A stretch of DNA of 64,000 nucleotides from Anabaena cylindrica PCC 7122 (GTDB lineage: Bacteria > Cyanobacteriota > Cyanobacteriia > Cyanobacteriales > Nostocaceae), in contig NC_019771.1 of assembly GCF_000317695.1 (NCBI RefSeq), positions 5,756,001-5,820,000 on the forward strand. Direction: 5' to 3'. The notes under the pieces were generated by a model. That model was not told the DNA's origin, ran no database searches, and was given only the letters and a program-made list of their open reading frames with translations. The position numbers and the translations under genes were made by a program. This document shows, piece after piece, positions 52,574 through 61,845 of the stretch. Every line of letters starts with the position of its first letter. Position 1 is the stretch's first letter.

Positions 52574-53728
52574 TTAAAACTCACTCTGAGCATAACGAGG
52601 TAAGGATACAATAAATGTTGTACCTAAGTTCTCTCGACTCTCCAATGAAATATTTCCTTGATGAACTTCAACACATTTTTTCACAATTGCTAATCCTAAA
52701 CCCGTTCCTTTGATGTTACCTACATTACTACAGCGGTAAAATGCTTCAAACAAGTGTGATTGGTTTTCTAAGGGAATTCCTATTCCCTGATCACGTACTT
52801 TGAAGATAGTAATATGATTCTGACATTCTAAATCTAAATAAATTTCAGATCTAGAAGGAGAATACTTAATAGCATTGGAAAGTAAGTTGGTGAGGATACG
52901 CTGGAGTAATATTAAATCCATCTCTGCTTTTGTGGAGTTGCTAGCGCAATTAAAACAGATTAGATGTTGATTACCCAAACTATATTGCAGACTATCAATA
53001 AGTTCTTTACAAAAATTTTCTAAGTCAACTAATACAGGCTCATACTGCATTTTACCTACTTCTATTTTCCCAATGAGGAGTATCTCATCTAGCAAGGAAA
53101 GCAGTTGGTCAACAGCATTATTAATCTTGTTAATGTAACGGTTGAGCATTTCTGGAGTAGGAATGTCATCACCACATTCAAGCAACCCTGCAAAACCTTG
53201 AATACTAGTGAGTGGATTACGAAAATCATGGGAAATCATGGAGACAAATTCTGATTTAAGCCGATTAAGTTCTTGCTCTTTTTTTAAAGCTTTAAGAGCT
53301 TGATCTTTTGCTTTTTGTAGTTCTTGTTGCATTTGTCTTAGGCTTAATTGAGTCTCAATTCGAGCCAGAACTTCTTCTAACTGAAAAGGTTTGGTAATGT
53401 AATCTATCCCTCCTGTTTTAAAAGCTCTAACCTTATCTATTGTTTCGCTGAGTGCGCTAAGAAAAATTACTGGTATAGCTTGAGTCTGTTTATCCAATTT
53501 TAAGCGCTCACAGACTTCGTAGCCATTCATGTTAGGCATATTGATATCTAGTAATATGATATCTGGATGCTCGATTTCCACTGCCTTGAGTGCGATCGCA
53601 CCGCTATTGGCACAACGTACCTCATATCCCTGTTCCTCCAGCATACTGGACAGTAAATGTAGGTTGTTTGGTGTGTCATCAACAATTAGAATGTTAGCTT
53701 TACAGGGATAGGACTGAAAATTATTCAT
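52574..53728 (-). CDS. Receiver-histidine kinase hybrid, 384 aa
   Basis: An N-terminal receiver (NILIVDDTPNNLHLLSSMLE, DIILLDINMPNMNGYEVCER, GGIDYITKPFQLEEVLARIE) is joined by a coiled coil (about 130-165) to HisKA (SEFVSMISHDFRNPLTSIQG) and HATPase (LLSNAIKYSPSRSEIYLDLE, VRDQGIGIPLENQSHLFEAF, GTGLGLAIVKKC). There is no membrane segment or sensor domain, so input comes through phosphorylation of its own receiver. It is convergent with the PatA-like gene. Confidence 0.93.
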   Translation of the reverse strand: MNNFQSYPCKANILIVDDTPNNLHLLSSMLEEQGYEVRCANSGAIALKAVEIEHPDIILLDINMPNMNGYEVCERLKLDKQTQAIPVIFLSALSETIDKVRAFKTGGIDYITKPFQLEEVLARIETQLSLRQMQQELQKAKDQALKALKKEQELNRLKSEFVSMISHDFRNPLTSIQGFAGLLECGDDIPTPEMLNRYINKINNAVDQLLSLLDEILLIGKIEVGKMQYEPVLVDLENFCKELIDSLQYSLGNQHLICFNCASNSTKAEMDLILLQRILTNLLSNAIKYSPSRSEIYLDLECQNHITIFKVRDQGIGIPLENQSHLFEAFYRCSNVGNIKGTGLGLAIVKKCVEVHQGNISLESRENLGTTFIVSLPRYAQSEF

Positions 53729-53908
53729 AATTAAAGCGAGTTTAAAACTAGATAAATCTTATTTTATTTGGTTAAAAAATTATGTAAATTAGTATTTCAT
53801 CTCAAATTTAGATAATTACTTTATAATCAACCTAGTCTATTTGATAGTTTCTCTTCCTCATTACTAGCCCAAACAAATATTTTAAAGGTAACAAATAAAT
53901 ACTTACTA

Positions 53909-55414
53909 TCACGTCTTATTTCTGAGTGTTTGGATGCGCTGGAGACGGTTGACAATTCTGGTAAATAATTCCTTCGGGACAATTGGCTTGGTTAGGTAAT
54001 CATCTGCTCCATTGGTAAAGGCTTTCTGCAAAGTTTCCGCATCAGCACAGCTAGTCAGAAATAATATTGGTAGCCAGTTCCAGTCACGATTTTGACGTAT
54101 ATCCCAACACAAATCTAACCCTTCAGTTCCACTGGGCATATTAATATCGAGAATCAGAAAATCTGGGTAAGTCAGTCTTAATGTTTCCCAAAAATTTTCT
54201 GGATTTTCTAAACAAGTTAACTGTACTCCTAAAGGTTCTAATAATATTCTTAAGGTCATCAGAATTTGTGGATCATCATCAACGGCTAGAATTGTGGCAT
54301 TGATCGGGTTAAATAACTTAAATTCTTCGTCTATATTACTTAAATTAATTATCTCTTTAGCAGAGCCTTCTATTTCTTGACGTAAAGCAATTACTAACGG
54401 TTCTAATTTTTGAGCAATTTTTTGTTGGTAAACTACCGTAAAGTGCGATGGAGATTTAAAATCTGACTCCAAGAAAATTTCTATTTGTCGAGCCAAATTG
54501 CTCCCCTGTTCAAAGCCAAACATACCCAGAGATCCCACAAGTTTATGGGCATTTTGAATTGCTTTTTGGTGTGAGATCTCATCAAATAAACCAACTACTA
54601 AAGTGGATATAAATTGTTCCAAAGCGGTCAAACGTTCAAAAGTTAAGTTTTTAGTCTGCTGCCATATTTGGACAATAGAGTTATCTAAAGTTTCTTGTTT
54701 AGCTGAATTAACAACTAATTGATCATTTTTTGTGGAAAGGAAAGCAGAATTAATTCGATATCCTTGACCATATACCGTTTCTAGGAAATCACCAGCACCA
54801 ACTGCTTTTAACTCACGGCGAATATTTTTAATATGTGATCTAACTGTAGATTCATTGGGTAGCTCATCATCAAATGCCCACAGATGATTAACAATATCTC
54901 CGCAACTGTAAATCCGTTTTTGATTGCGAAAAAACAACTCTACTAAAAGATACTCTTTGCGGCTAAACTTTAGTAACTGTGATCCATAAGTTACTTCATG
55001 CAGATTGGGATCAAGGCGTAATTCACCACACATGAGTACCACAGAACTAGATGTACTTCCTCTACGGATTAAGGCACGGATACGGGCAGCCAGTTCTTCA
55101 ACATTAAATGGCTTGACAACATAATCATCTGCTCCGCTGTCTAGCCCCATAAGCTTATCATTTGTGGTATCACAAGCAGTCAGTAACATTACCAAAACTG
55201 GATTTTTTATCTCTCTCAAACGACGACAGAAGCTGATCCCATCCAGTTTAGGGAGCATCACATCCAACAATACTAGATCATATTGAAAGCTTTCTATGTA
55301 CTCCCAACCAGTCTCACCATCGCTGGCTACATCTACCACATAATTTTGTTTCTGTAGCACATTAGTCAAAACTTTCACTATAGTTTCATCATCATCTACT
55401 AGTAAAATCCTCAT
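53909..55414 (-). CDS. OmpR-type response regulator with HPt and second receiver, 501 aa
   Basis: Order of domains: REC (MRILLVDDDETIVKVLTNVL, LVLLDVMLPKLDG, ADDYVVKPFNVEELAARIRA), winged-helix (FSRKEYLLVELFFRNQKR, ESTVRSHIKNIRRELKAVGA, FLETVYGQGYRI), HPt at about 255-350 with the phospho-His in NAHKLVGSLGMFGFEQG, and a second REC (TILAVDDDPQILMTLRILLE, FLILDINMPSGTEG, LTKPIVPKEL). One chain thus has two receivers, a His transfer site and a DNA-binding output, a compact relay. It is transcribed toward the kinase at 52574, about 180 bases away, and may pair with it. Confidence 0.93.
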   Translation of the reverse strand: MRILLVDDDETIVKVLTNVLQKQNYVVDVASDGETGWEYIESFQYDLVLLDVMLPKLDGISFCRRLREIKNPVLVMLLTACDTTNDKLMGLDSGADDYVVKPFNVEELAARIRALIRRGSTSSSVVLMCGELRLDPNLHEVTYGSQLLKFSRKEYLLVELFFRNQKRIYSCGDIVNHLWAFDDELPNESTVRSHIKNIRRELKAVGAGDFLETVYGQGYRINSAFLSTKNDQLVVNSAKQETLDNSIVQIWQQTKNLTFERLTALEQFISTLVVGLFDEISHQKAIQNAHKLVGSLGMFGFEQGSNLARQIEIFLESDFKSPSHFTVVYQQKIAQKLEPLVIALRQEIEGSAKEIINLSNIDEEFKLFNPINATILAVDDDPQILMTLRILLEPLGVQLTCLENPENFWETLRLTYPDFLILDINMPSGTEGLDLCWDIRQNRDWNWLPILFLTSCADAETLQKAFTNGADDYLTKPIVPKELFTRIVNRLQRIQTLRNKT

Positions 55415-55725
55415 AGGTTAATCTTTAACTCCTGTGTATCCTCACAATTTATCTCTTTAAGTTAAATTTTATAACTATACTCAAATTAAAAGTTATGTAA
55501 TGTTACTGAATATTTGGTTAATACATTGATTGATTTCTGGTTGAAGGCCTACAAGCTGGAGTAGACTAATAATGTGATATTTGCTGCCCACGTTGATGAT
55601 CAAGATTTCGGAATACTGAAAAAAGTGAAGATTATCTATTTTTATTGGATATTATCTTCTCCAAGTCATAATCTAGCAGATGTATACTTCCCTACGGGTA
55701 AGTATTGGTTTTCTAGGAGGTAGAG
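55415..55725. other. Divergent promoter region
   Basis: About 310 bases between the regulator at 53909-55414 (minus) and the lone receiver (plus), which opens after a CTAGGAGGTAGAG ribosome site. No palindromic operator is obvious. Confidence 0.4.
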
Positions 55726-56121
55726 ATGAAAAGAAAAACAGTTTTGGTGATTGATGATGAAGATGATATTCGGGAGGTTGCAAAAATCAGCCTAGAAATT
55801 ATGGCAGGATTAAAAGTTATCTTAGCTAGAACCAGCCATGAAGGAATACAAAAAGCTGAGACTGAACAACCTGATGCTATTTTACTAGATGTGATGTTAC
55901 CAGATCTCGATGGGGTCAAGACATTTCAGAAACTCCAGTCCAACCCATTAACTCAGAATATTCCAGTTATTTTGCTAACTGCCAAAGTACAGGCATCTGA
56001 TCAACGACTCTTTGCGGATTTGGGTGTTCGAGCGCTGATTGCTAAACCCTTTAAGCCGGCTCAATTAGCTGAAAAGTTATTACTAGCTCTTGGTTGGAGT
56101 CATGGAAATATTGTGGATTAA
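55726..56121 (+). CDS. Single-domain response regulator, 131 aa
   Basis: A stand-alone receiver: RKTVLVIDDEDDIREVAKIS, phosphoacceptor in AILLDVMLPDLDGVKTFQKL, IPVILLTAKVQ and ALIAKPFKPAQLAEKLLLAL. It has no output domain, so it passes or sinks phosphate. AGGAGG sits close to its ATG. It precedes the HisKA-EAL protein by 170 bases. Confidence 0.93.
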   Translation: MKRKTVLVIDDEDDIREVAKISLEIMAGLKVILARTSHEGIQKAETEQPDAILLDVMLPDLDGVKTFQKLQSNPLTQNIPVILLTAKVQASDQRLFADLGVRALIAKPFKPAQLAEKLLLALGWSHGNIVD

Positions 56122-56291
56122 TCCAAAAAATAAATCATTAGGAAATGTTTTGGTGAAAGATTTGTCCAGGAAGTAAGTAATTTGCTCTCTTCCTGTAGCT
56201 GATTCAATATATATCCACGAATTTTCCACAATCTGGCAATACAATCTTTAAATTAATAGCCTAATTACTTAGTTAATACAGAGTACAAATT

Positions 56292-57368
56292 ATGACAAAT
56301 ATCCTAGATTCAAATCTACACTTTAATGATGCTGCTAATCTAGAAATTAAGGATGAAAATTTCTTCTTGGGTATCAGTCATGAATTGCGTACCCCTTTGA
56401 CAGCAATTCAGGTTGCTCTTGATCTGTTAAGTTCAGGCAAGCTCGGCAATAATCTTTCGCCGCAGGAACTACGGATGGTGGAGATTGCGACCAAAAATAC
56501 AGAACGGCTGATGCGGCTGACGAATGCCATTGAACGAGAGCCAGAAGCTCAAACTCTCTTCCTGTCACCGGCAGAATTTGCTCACCTGCGGTTGGAGCGA
56601 GATCTAAAAATGGCGTTGACTCGCAATGAGTTTAAGCTGTGCTATCAGCCAATAGTTTCCTTGACAAACAATCAAATTAGCGGTTTTGAAGCTTTGATTC
56701 GCTGGCAACACCCCACTTGGGGGATTATCTATCCTGACAAATTTATTCCTCTGGCAGAGGAAAAAGGCTTGATTATTGACATAGGTTTTTGGGTTTTACA
56801 AGAGGCTTGTCGTCAACTTTGTAGCTGGCAACAGCATTCTCCTGACCTTTTTAACTCCTTGACGATGAGTGTAAATGTCTCTAGTAAACAGTTGGCACTT
56901 CCTCTTTTAGTGGAACAAGTGAAGCAAGTTTTGCAGGAAACTGGTCTACAGCCTCACAACTTAGTAATAGAAATTACTGAGAGTGCTATAATTGATAACC
57001 AGGTAAATGCTCATAAAACTTTAGCGGACTTACAAAATTTAGGAGTTCGGTTGTATATAGATGATTTCGGCACGGGTTATTCTTCCCTGAGCCGACTTTA
57101 TGAACTGCCATTAGATGTCTTAAAGATTGATCGTTCTTTTGTACAGAAGTTGGATTGTTCCAGCGGCAACCACATAGTTCAAGCGATCGCCAACCTAGCA
57201 CATAACTTAGGACTTGAGGTAATTGCCGAGGGGGTAGAAACAGTTGAACAAATGAACAAGCTTCAATTAATCGGTTGTAATCAAGGACAGGGATATTTCT
57301 TTGCCAAGCCCTTAGAAAATCATGAGATTGTAGATTTTTTATTCAATCAGTCTACAGCCGTTAGCTAA
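56292..57368 (+). CDS. HisKA-EAL protein: putative c-di-GMP phosphodiesterase, 358 aa
   Basis: Residues 20-85 are a HisKA dimerisation and phosphoacceptor domain (ENFFLGISHELRTPLTAIQV with the H-box) but no HATPase domain follows. Residues about 105-350 form a full EAL domain with ISGFEALIRWQHPTWG, SVNVSSKQLAL, VIEITESAIID, YIDDFGTGYSSLSRLYELPL, DVLKIDRSFV and LEVIAEGVETVEQM, so all metal and catalytic residues are seen. It should cut c-di-GMP to pGpG. The HisKA may let it dimerise, or be phosphorylated by a partner kinase, linking the phosphorelay to c-di-GMP. Confidence 0.9.
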   Translation: MTNILDSNLHFNDAANLEIKDENFFLGISHELRTPLTAIQVALDLLSSGKLGNNLSPQELRMVEIATKNTERLMRLTNAIEREPEAQTLFLSPAEFAHLRLERDLKMALTRNEFKLCYQPIVSLTNNQISGFEALIRWQHPTWGIIYPDKFIPLAEEKGLIIDIGFWVLQEACRQLCSWQQHSPDLFNSLTMSVNVSSKQLALPLLVEQVKQVLQETGLQPHNLVIEITESAIIDNQVNAHKTLADLQNLGVRLYIDDFGTGYSSLSRLYELPLDVLKIDRSFVQKLDCSSGNHIVQAIANLAHNLGLEVIAEGVETVEQMNKLQLIGCNQGQGYFFAKPLENHEIVDFLFNQSTAVS

Positions 57369-57414
57369 TGAATACGCTTTCGCTAGGGCAAGCGATCGCT
57401 TGCTTACCCGTAAA

Positions 57415-60400
57415 ATGAATATGAACCAGCAGCAACCTTCTCAATCCCTAGCAAATATCTTGGTGGTTGATGATAGTCCAGTAAATTTAGTTCTGCTCTC
57501 CAAGGTACTTACTAATTATGGTTATAAAGTGCGGTCTGCACTAGATGCCGATATAGCACTGAGGTCAGTTCAGGCCAAGTTGCCCGATCTGATTTTGCTC
57601 GATATTATGATGAACGATATAGATGGCTATGAAGTTTGTAAAAGGCTGAAAGCAAATGAATACAGCCGTGACATACCTATAATTTTTATTAGCGCCCTTG
57701 ATGAACCCTTAGATAAGGTAAAAGCATTTGGTATGGGTGGTGCAGATTATATCAGCAAACCCTTTCAAGCTGAAGAAGTAATTGCCAGGATTGAAAATCA
57801 ACTCCGCATTCAGCGCTTACAAAATCAGCTAGTTGAGCAGAATGAAGAATTATTGCAAAAAACCCAGGCATTGGCTGATTTTAGTTCTAGCCTAAAGCAG
57901 TTACATCGAATTAACATGACTGACTTTAGTAATGTTGAAAAACTATTTTTAGATTATTTAAATACAGGTTGTCAAGTTCTGCGATTTTCAGCAGGATCAA
58001 TTGGTCAGATTAACCAGCAAATGTATTCATTTTTGGCCGTGCAATCTAATATAAGCAGCCTGGTTCCTGGGCTAAAAATTAAGTTATCAGATGCTTATTG
58101 TGGAAAGGTTGTTGAACAACAACAAACTGTTACCTTCCACCATGTAGGAGAAATGATAGAGATGTGTTGCCATCCACTATACCAAAGCCTAAAAATAGAG
58201 TCCTACATTGGCACTCCTATTTGGGTAGATGGATATATCTATGGTACTCTTTGCTTTTTTTCTACTGATACCAGACCTAATAAATTTGAGAGCCACGAAA
58301 AAGAAATTATTGAATTGATGGCTCAAAGTATTGGTAAGTTTATCAGCGCTCATCAAACAGAGAAAAAACGCCAGCAGGCAGAAGAGGAATTAAGACAAAG
58401 TGAGGAACGTTGGCAATTAGCAATTCAAGCCAGTAAAGATGGTATTTATGACTTGAATTTACAAACATCTGAAGTTTTTTACTCGGCTCGCTGGAAAGAA
58501 ATACTGGGCTATGAAGAAGGAGAAATTGCTAATGATATTAACGAATGGATCAAGCGTATTCATCCAGATGATCTCAAAGGGGTGATTCAGGCAAATCGCG
58601 CTCATATGAATCGGGAAACTCCCAGCCTCATACAAGAGTATCGGATGTTGTGCAAAGATGGTAGTTACAAGTGGATTTTGGTACGAGGTCAGGCACTTTG
58701 GAATCAAAATGGTAAGCCAATTAGATTTATTTGTTGCCATACAGATATTAGCGAAAAAGCAAAGCTTGAAGCCGAACGCGAACAGCAAGAAGAAGAAATT
58801 AGACAAACTCAAGCATTCCTAGATTCTATCATTGAAAATATTCCCGATATGATCTTTGTTAAAGATGCCAAGGATCTCAAGTTTGTCAGGCTTAACAAAG
58901 CAGGGGAAGAACTACTAGGCCATACCAGAGAAGAATTAACCGGTAAAAACGACGCAGACCTTTTCCCCCAAACAGAAGCAGATTTTTTTATTGCCAAAGA
59001 TCGAGAAGTTTTAGCCAACACAAACATTTTAGACATTCCTGAAGAAACTATTCACACCAGATATCAGGGAATCAGAACCCTGCATACTAAAAAAATCCCC
59101 ATTCTTGATGAAAATGGAAATCCACAGTATCTGCTGGGTATTTCTGAAGATATCACTGAAAGCAAACGCCAACAAACAGCCTTACAAATGATAGTTGAAG
59201 GTACAGCTTCAAAAACAGGAAGTCAATTTTTTCGTTCATTGGTGCGTTACCTAGCAGAAGTTTTACAAGTTCGCTACGCTTTTGTGACCCAATTTATAGA
59301 TTCTGCAAAAATGCGGGCTTGTACACTAGCATTCTGGGCTGGAGAAGACTTTGGTGAAAACTTTGAGTACAGCTTGGAAGGAACACCTTGTCAACAAATA
59401 TTATCTGGAGAAGTCGTTTTCTATCCCCATAGCATCCAGTCGTTTTTTCCTCATCATGAACATCTAGTCGATTTAAAAGTTGAAAGCTACTTAGCTATCC
59501 CACTCAATGATTCCATGGGAAAAATCGTGGGATATTTGAAAGTGTTGGACACCAAGCCAATGGTTAACAACCAGACTACAGAACTGATTGTCAGAATTTT
59601 TGCAGCCCGTGCAGGAGCAGAGCTAGAGAGGCAATTATTTGAAAATGCTTTGCAAGAAAGTATAGAACAGCAACGGGCAAATTTGCGAGTAGTCGAACGG
59701 ATGCGACAGACTTTAGATATTTCTCAAATTTTCCATACGACTACGGTAGAATTGCGAAATCTGCTGAAATGCGATCGCGTAGCTATTTACCAATTCCATT
59801 CTGATTGGAGTGGTGAATTTGTGGACGAATCTGTAGGTAATGGATGGATTTCTTTACTGCCAAATTACAATACTTATCCCCAATTTGCAGAAAATATCAT
59901 TTTTAATGAGCGATGTTCGATCAGAAAATTTGAGAGAAGAAAGCTAGACAGAGCAATCAAAAATAGTAATACTGATAACTATAGTTTCTGTACAGATACT
60001 TATATCCGAGAAAACAAAGATAGTATTTATAATCAAGGAACAAGTTATCGAGTTGTAGATGACATATACAAGGCAGGATTTGAAAATTGTTATCTCCAAC
60101 TTTTGGAAAAATTCCAAGCTAAAGCCTATATCATCGTCCCAATTTTTCAGTCTGGTAAGTTGTGGGGACTTTTGGCAGTTTATCAAAACTCTGCTCCCCG
60201 TACGTGGAAATCAAGTGAGATCAATCTTGTCATTAACATTAGTCAACAGCTAGGAATAGCCCTCCATCAAGCAGAGTTATTTACTCAAATTCAACATCAA
60301 TCAGTAGAACTAGAAAAAGCCAGAGATGCAGCTGAATCGGCTAACCGAGCCAAGAGCGAATTTTTGGCTAACATGAGCCACGAATTGCGAACTCCACTTA

Positions 60401-61758
60401 ATGCTATCATGGGGTTCACTCAAGTAATGAGCCGTGATGTATCCCTGCATCAAACACATCAGGAACATCTTAATATCATCAACAGCAGTGGTCAACACCT
60501 ACTAGAACTGATCAATGATGTATTAGAAATGTCCAAGGTGGAAGCAGGCAGAATCCAACTCAATACAACTAGTTTTGATTTATATTACTTACTCAATCAT
60601 CTAGAACATTTATTACGCTTAAAAGCTACTTCCAAGCAATTAACGCTGATCTTTAATCGCGCTCCCAATATTCCCCAATATATCAAAACCGATGAAGTTA
60701 AATTACGCCAGGTTTTACTGAACTTGTTGGGAAATGCAATTAAGTTTACTCAACAAGGGCAAGTGACTCTGGGCATCACCACAGGAGAAAGTAAAGATAA
60801 GCAAGAGCAGGTTTCTAGTTTTCTTATATTTGAGATTAAAGATACTGGTCCCGGCATTGCACCAGAGGAAATACAGCGGTTATTTACTCCTTTCGTGCAA
60901 ACTAACACCGCTCATTCCCATGAAGGAACAGGATTAGGATTAGCCATTAGCCAAAAATTTGTCAAGCTGATGGAAGGAGAGATTAAGGTCGAAAGTCTTG
61001 TGGGTGTGGGAAGTGTATTTAAGTTCCATATCAAGATTGATCATGCAGAAAAAGTAGATATTCCTGCTCTATTATCTTACCATCGAGTTATTCACTTGGC
61101 TCCTAATCAACCCACTTACCGATTATTAATTGTGGAAAACCAATGGGAGAGCAAAAAACTTCTAGTAGAGATGCTTAGTCCACTGGGATTTGAGGTGTAT
61201 ACAGCGGAAAATGGCCAAGAGGGATTAGAACTTTGGCAGCGTTACCAACCCCATCTAATTCTGATGGATATGCAAATGCCTATCATGGATGGTTACGAAG
61301 CTACACGACAGATTCGGGCAGGAGAAATAGACAATTTAGTTGCTGTTCAACACCAAACTAAAATTATTGCTTTGACTGCTAGTGCTTTTGAAGAACAGCG
61401 GACTTATATTTTGTCTATAGGTTGTGACGATTTCATTCACAAGCCATTTCGAGAAGAATTTCTGTTGAATAAACTGGCAGAACATTTAGGTCTTAGCTAC
61501 ACCTATGAGGAAAAGACCGAAAATATAGAAAGGGAAGCAGAACAATCTTCATCTTTTATTCTTACTTCTGCATCTTTACAGGTAATGCCTGCTGAATGGA
61601 TTACTCAACTACATGGGTCTGCTGGTCGATGTAGTAAACGTCAAACTGTTGAATTAATCAATCAAATCCCTGAATTACATAGCAATCTCGCCAAATCTCT
61701 CACTAATTTAGTGCATGACTTTCATTTTGAGAAGATTGTACAGTTATGTGTCGAGTAG
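57415..61758 (+). CDS. Hybrid sensor histidine kinase with cyanobacteriochrome-like GAF, 1447 aa
   Basis: ATG 57415 is chosen; an in-frame TTG lies five codons upstream. Domains: REC (ANILVVDDSPVNLVLLSKVL, about 13-130), GAF (170-320), PAS (335-455), PAS (465-590), GAF (600-750), phytochrome-type GAF (765-955), HisKA (MSHELRTPLNAIMGFTQVM), HATPase (LLNLLGNAIKFTQQGQVTLG) and C-terminal REC (about 1235-1360). The third GAF reads FHSDWSGEFVDESVGNGW, DDIYKAGFENCYLQLLEKF and AKAYIIVPIF; its Cys at about 892 lies where cyanobacteriochromes bind bilin. The last REC has VEN instead of the usual acidic pair. No membrane segments: a soluble, possibly light-sensing phosphorelay kinase. Confidence 0.93.
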   Translation: MNMNQQQPSQSLANILVVDDSPVNLVLLSKVLTNYGYKVRSALDADIALRSVQAKLPDLILLDIMMNDIDGYEVCKRLKANEYSRDIPIIFISALDEPLDKVKAFGMGGADYISKPFQAEEVIARIENQLRIQRLQNQLVEQNEELLQKTQALADFSSSLKQLHRINMTDFSNVEKLFLDYLNTGCQVLRFSAGSIGQINQQMYSFLAVQSNISSLVPGLKIKLSDAYCGKVVEQQQTVTFHHVGEMIEMCCHPLYQSLKIESYIGTPIWVDGYIYGTLCFFSTDTRPNKFESHEKEIIELMAQSIGKFISAHQTEKKRQQAEEELRQSEERWQLAIQASKDGIYDLNLQTSEVFYSARWKEILGYEEGEIANDINEWIKRIHPDDLKGVIQANRAHMNRETPSLIQEYRMLCKDGSYKWILVRGQALWNQNGKPIRFICCHTDISEKAKLEAEREQQEEEIRQTQAFLDSIIENIPDMIFVKDAKDLKFVRLNKAGEELLGHTREELTGKNDADLFPQTEADFFIAKDREVLANTNILDIPEETIHTRYQGIRTLHTKKIPILDENGNPQYLLGISEDITESKRQQTALQMIVEGTASKTGSQFFRSLVRYLAEVLQVRYAFVTQFIDSAKMRACTLAFWAGEDFGENFEYSLEGTPCQQILSGEVVFYPHSIQSFFPHHEHLVDLKVESYLAIPLNDSMGKIVGYLKVLDTKPMVNNQTTELIVRIFAARAGAELERQLFENALQESIEQQRANLRVVERMRQTLDISQIFHTTTVELRNLLKCDRVAIYQFHSDWSGEFVDESVGNGWISLLPNYNTYPQFAENIIFNERCSIRKFERRKLDRAIKNSNTDNYSFCTDTYIRENKDSIYNQGTSYRVVDDIYKAGFENCYLQLLEKFQAKAYIIVPIFQSGKLWGLLAVYQNSAPRTWKSSEINLVINISQQLGIALHQAELFTQIQHQSVELEKARDAAESANRAKSEFLANMSHELRTPLNAIMGFTQVMSRDVSLHQTHQEHLNIINSSGQHLLELINDVLEMSKVEAGRIQLNTTSFDLYYLLNHLEHLLRLKATSKQLTLIFNRAPNIPQYIKTDEVKLRQVLLNLLGNAIKFTQQGQVTLGITTGESKDKQEQVSSFLIFEIKDTGPGIAPEEIQRLFTPFVQTNTAHSHEGTGLGLAISQKFVKLMEGEIKVESLVGVGSVFKFHIKIDHAEKVDIPALLSYHRVIHLAPNQPTYRLLIVENQWESKKLLVEMLSPLGFEVYTAENGQEGLELWQRYQPHLILMDMQMPIMDGYEATRQIRAGEIDNLVAVQHQTKIIALTASAFEEQRTYILSIGCDDFIHKPFREEFLLNKLAEHLGLSYTYEEKTENIEREAEQSSSFILTSASLQVMPAEWITQLHGSAGRCSKRQTVELINQIPELHSNLAKSLTNLVHDFHFEKIVQLCVE

Positions 61759-61792
61759 GATGGAGGTGGCAGCAGTAGGTAGAGAAAATTCT

Positions 61793-61827
61793 TACTCGGT
61801 ACTCGGTATTCGTTACTCAATACTCAT
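61793..61827. repeat. Degenerate heptamer repeat TACTCGG
   Basis: Five tandem heptamers: TACTCGG, TACTCGG, TATTCGT, TACTCAA, TACTCAT. They end shortly before the AGGAGGAG ribosome site of the next gene. Confidence 0.6.
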
Positions 61828-61845
61828 TTAACAGGAGGAGTAAAT

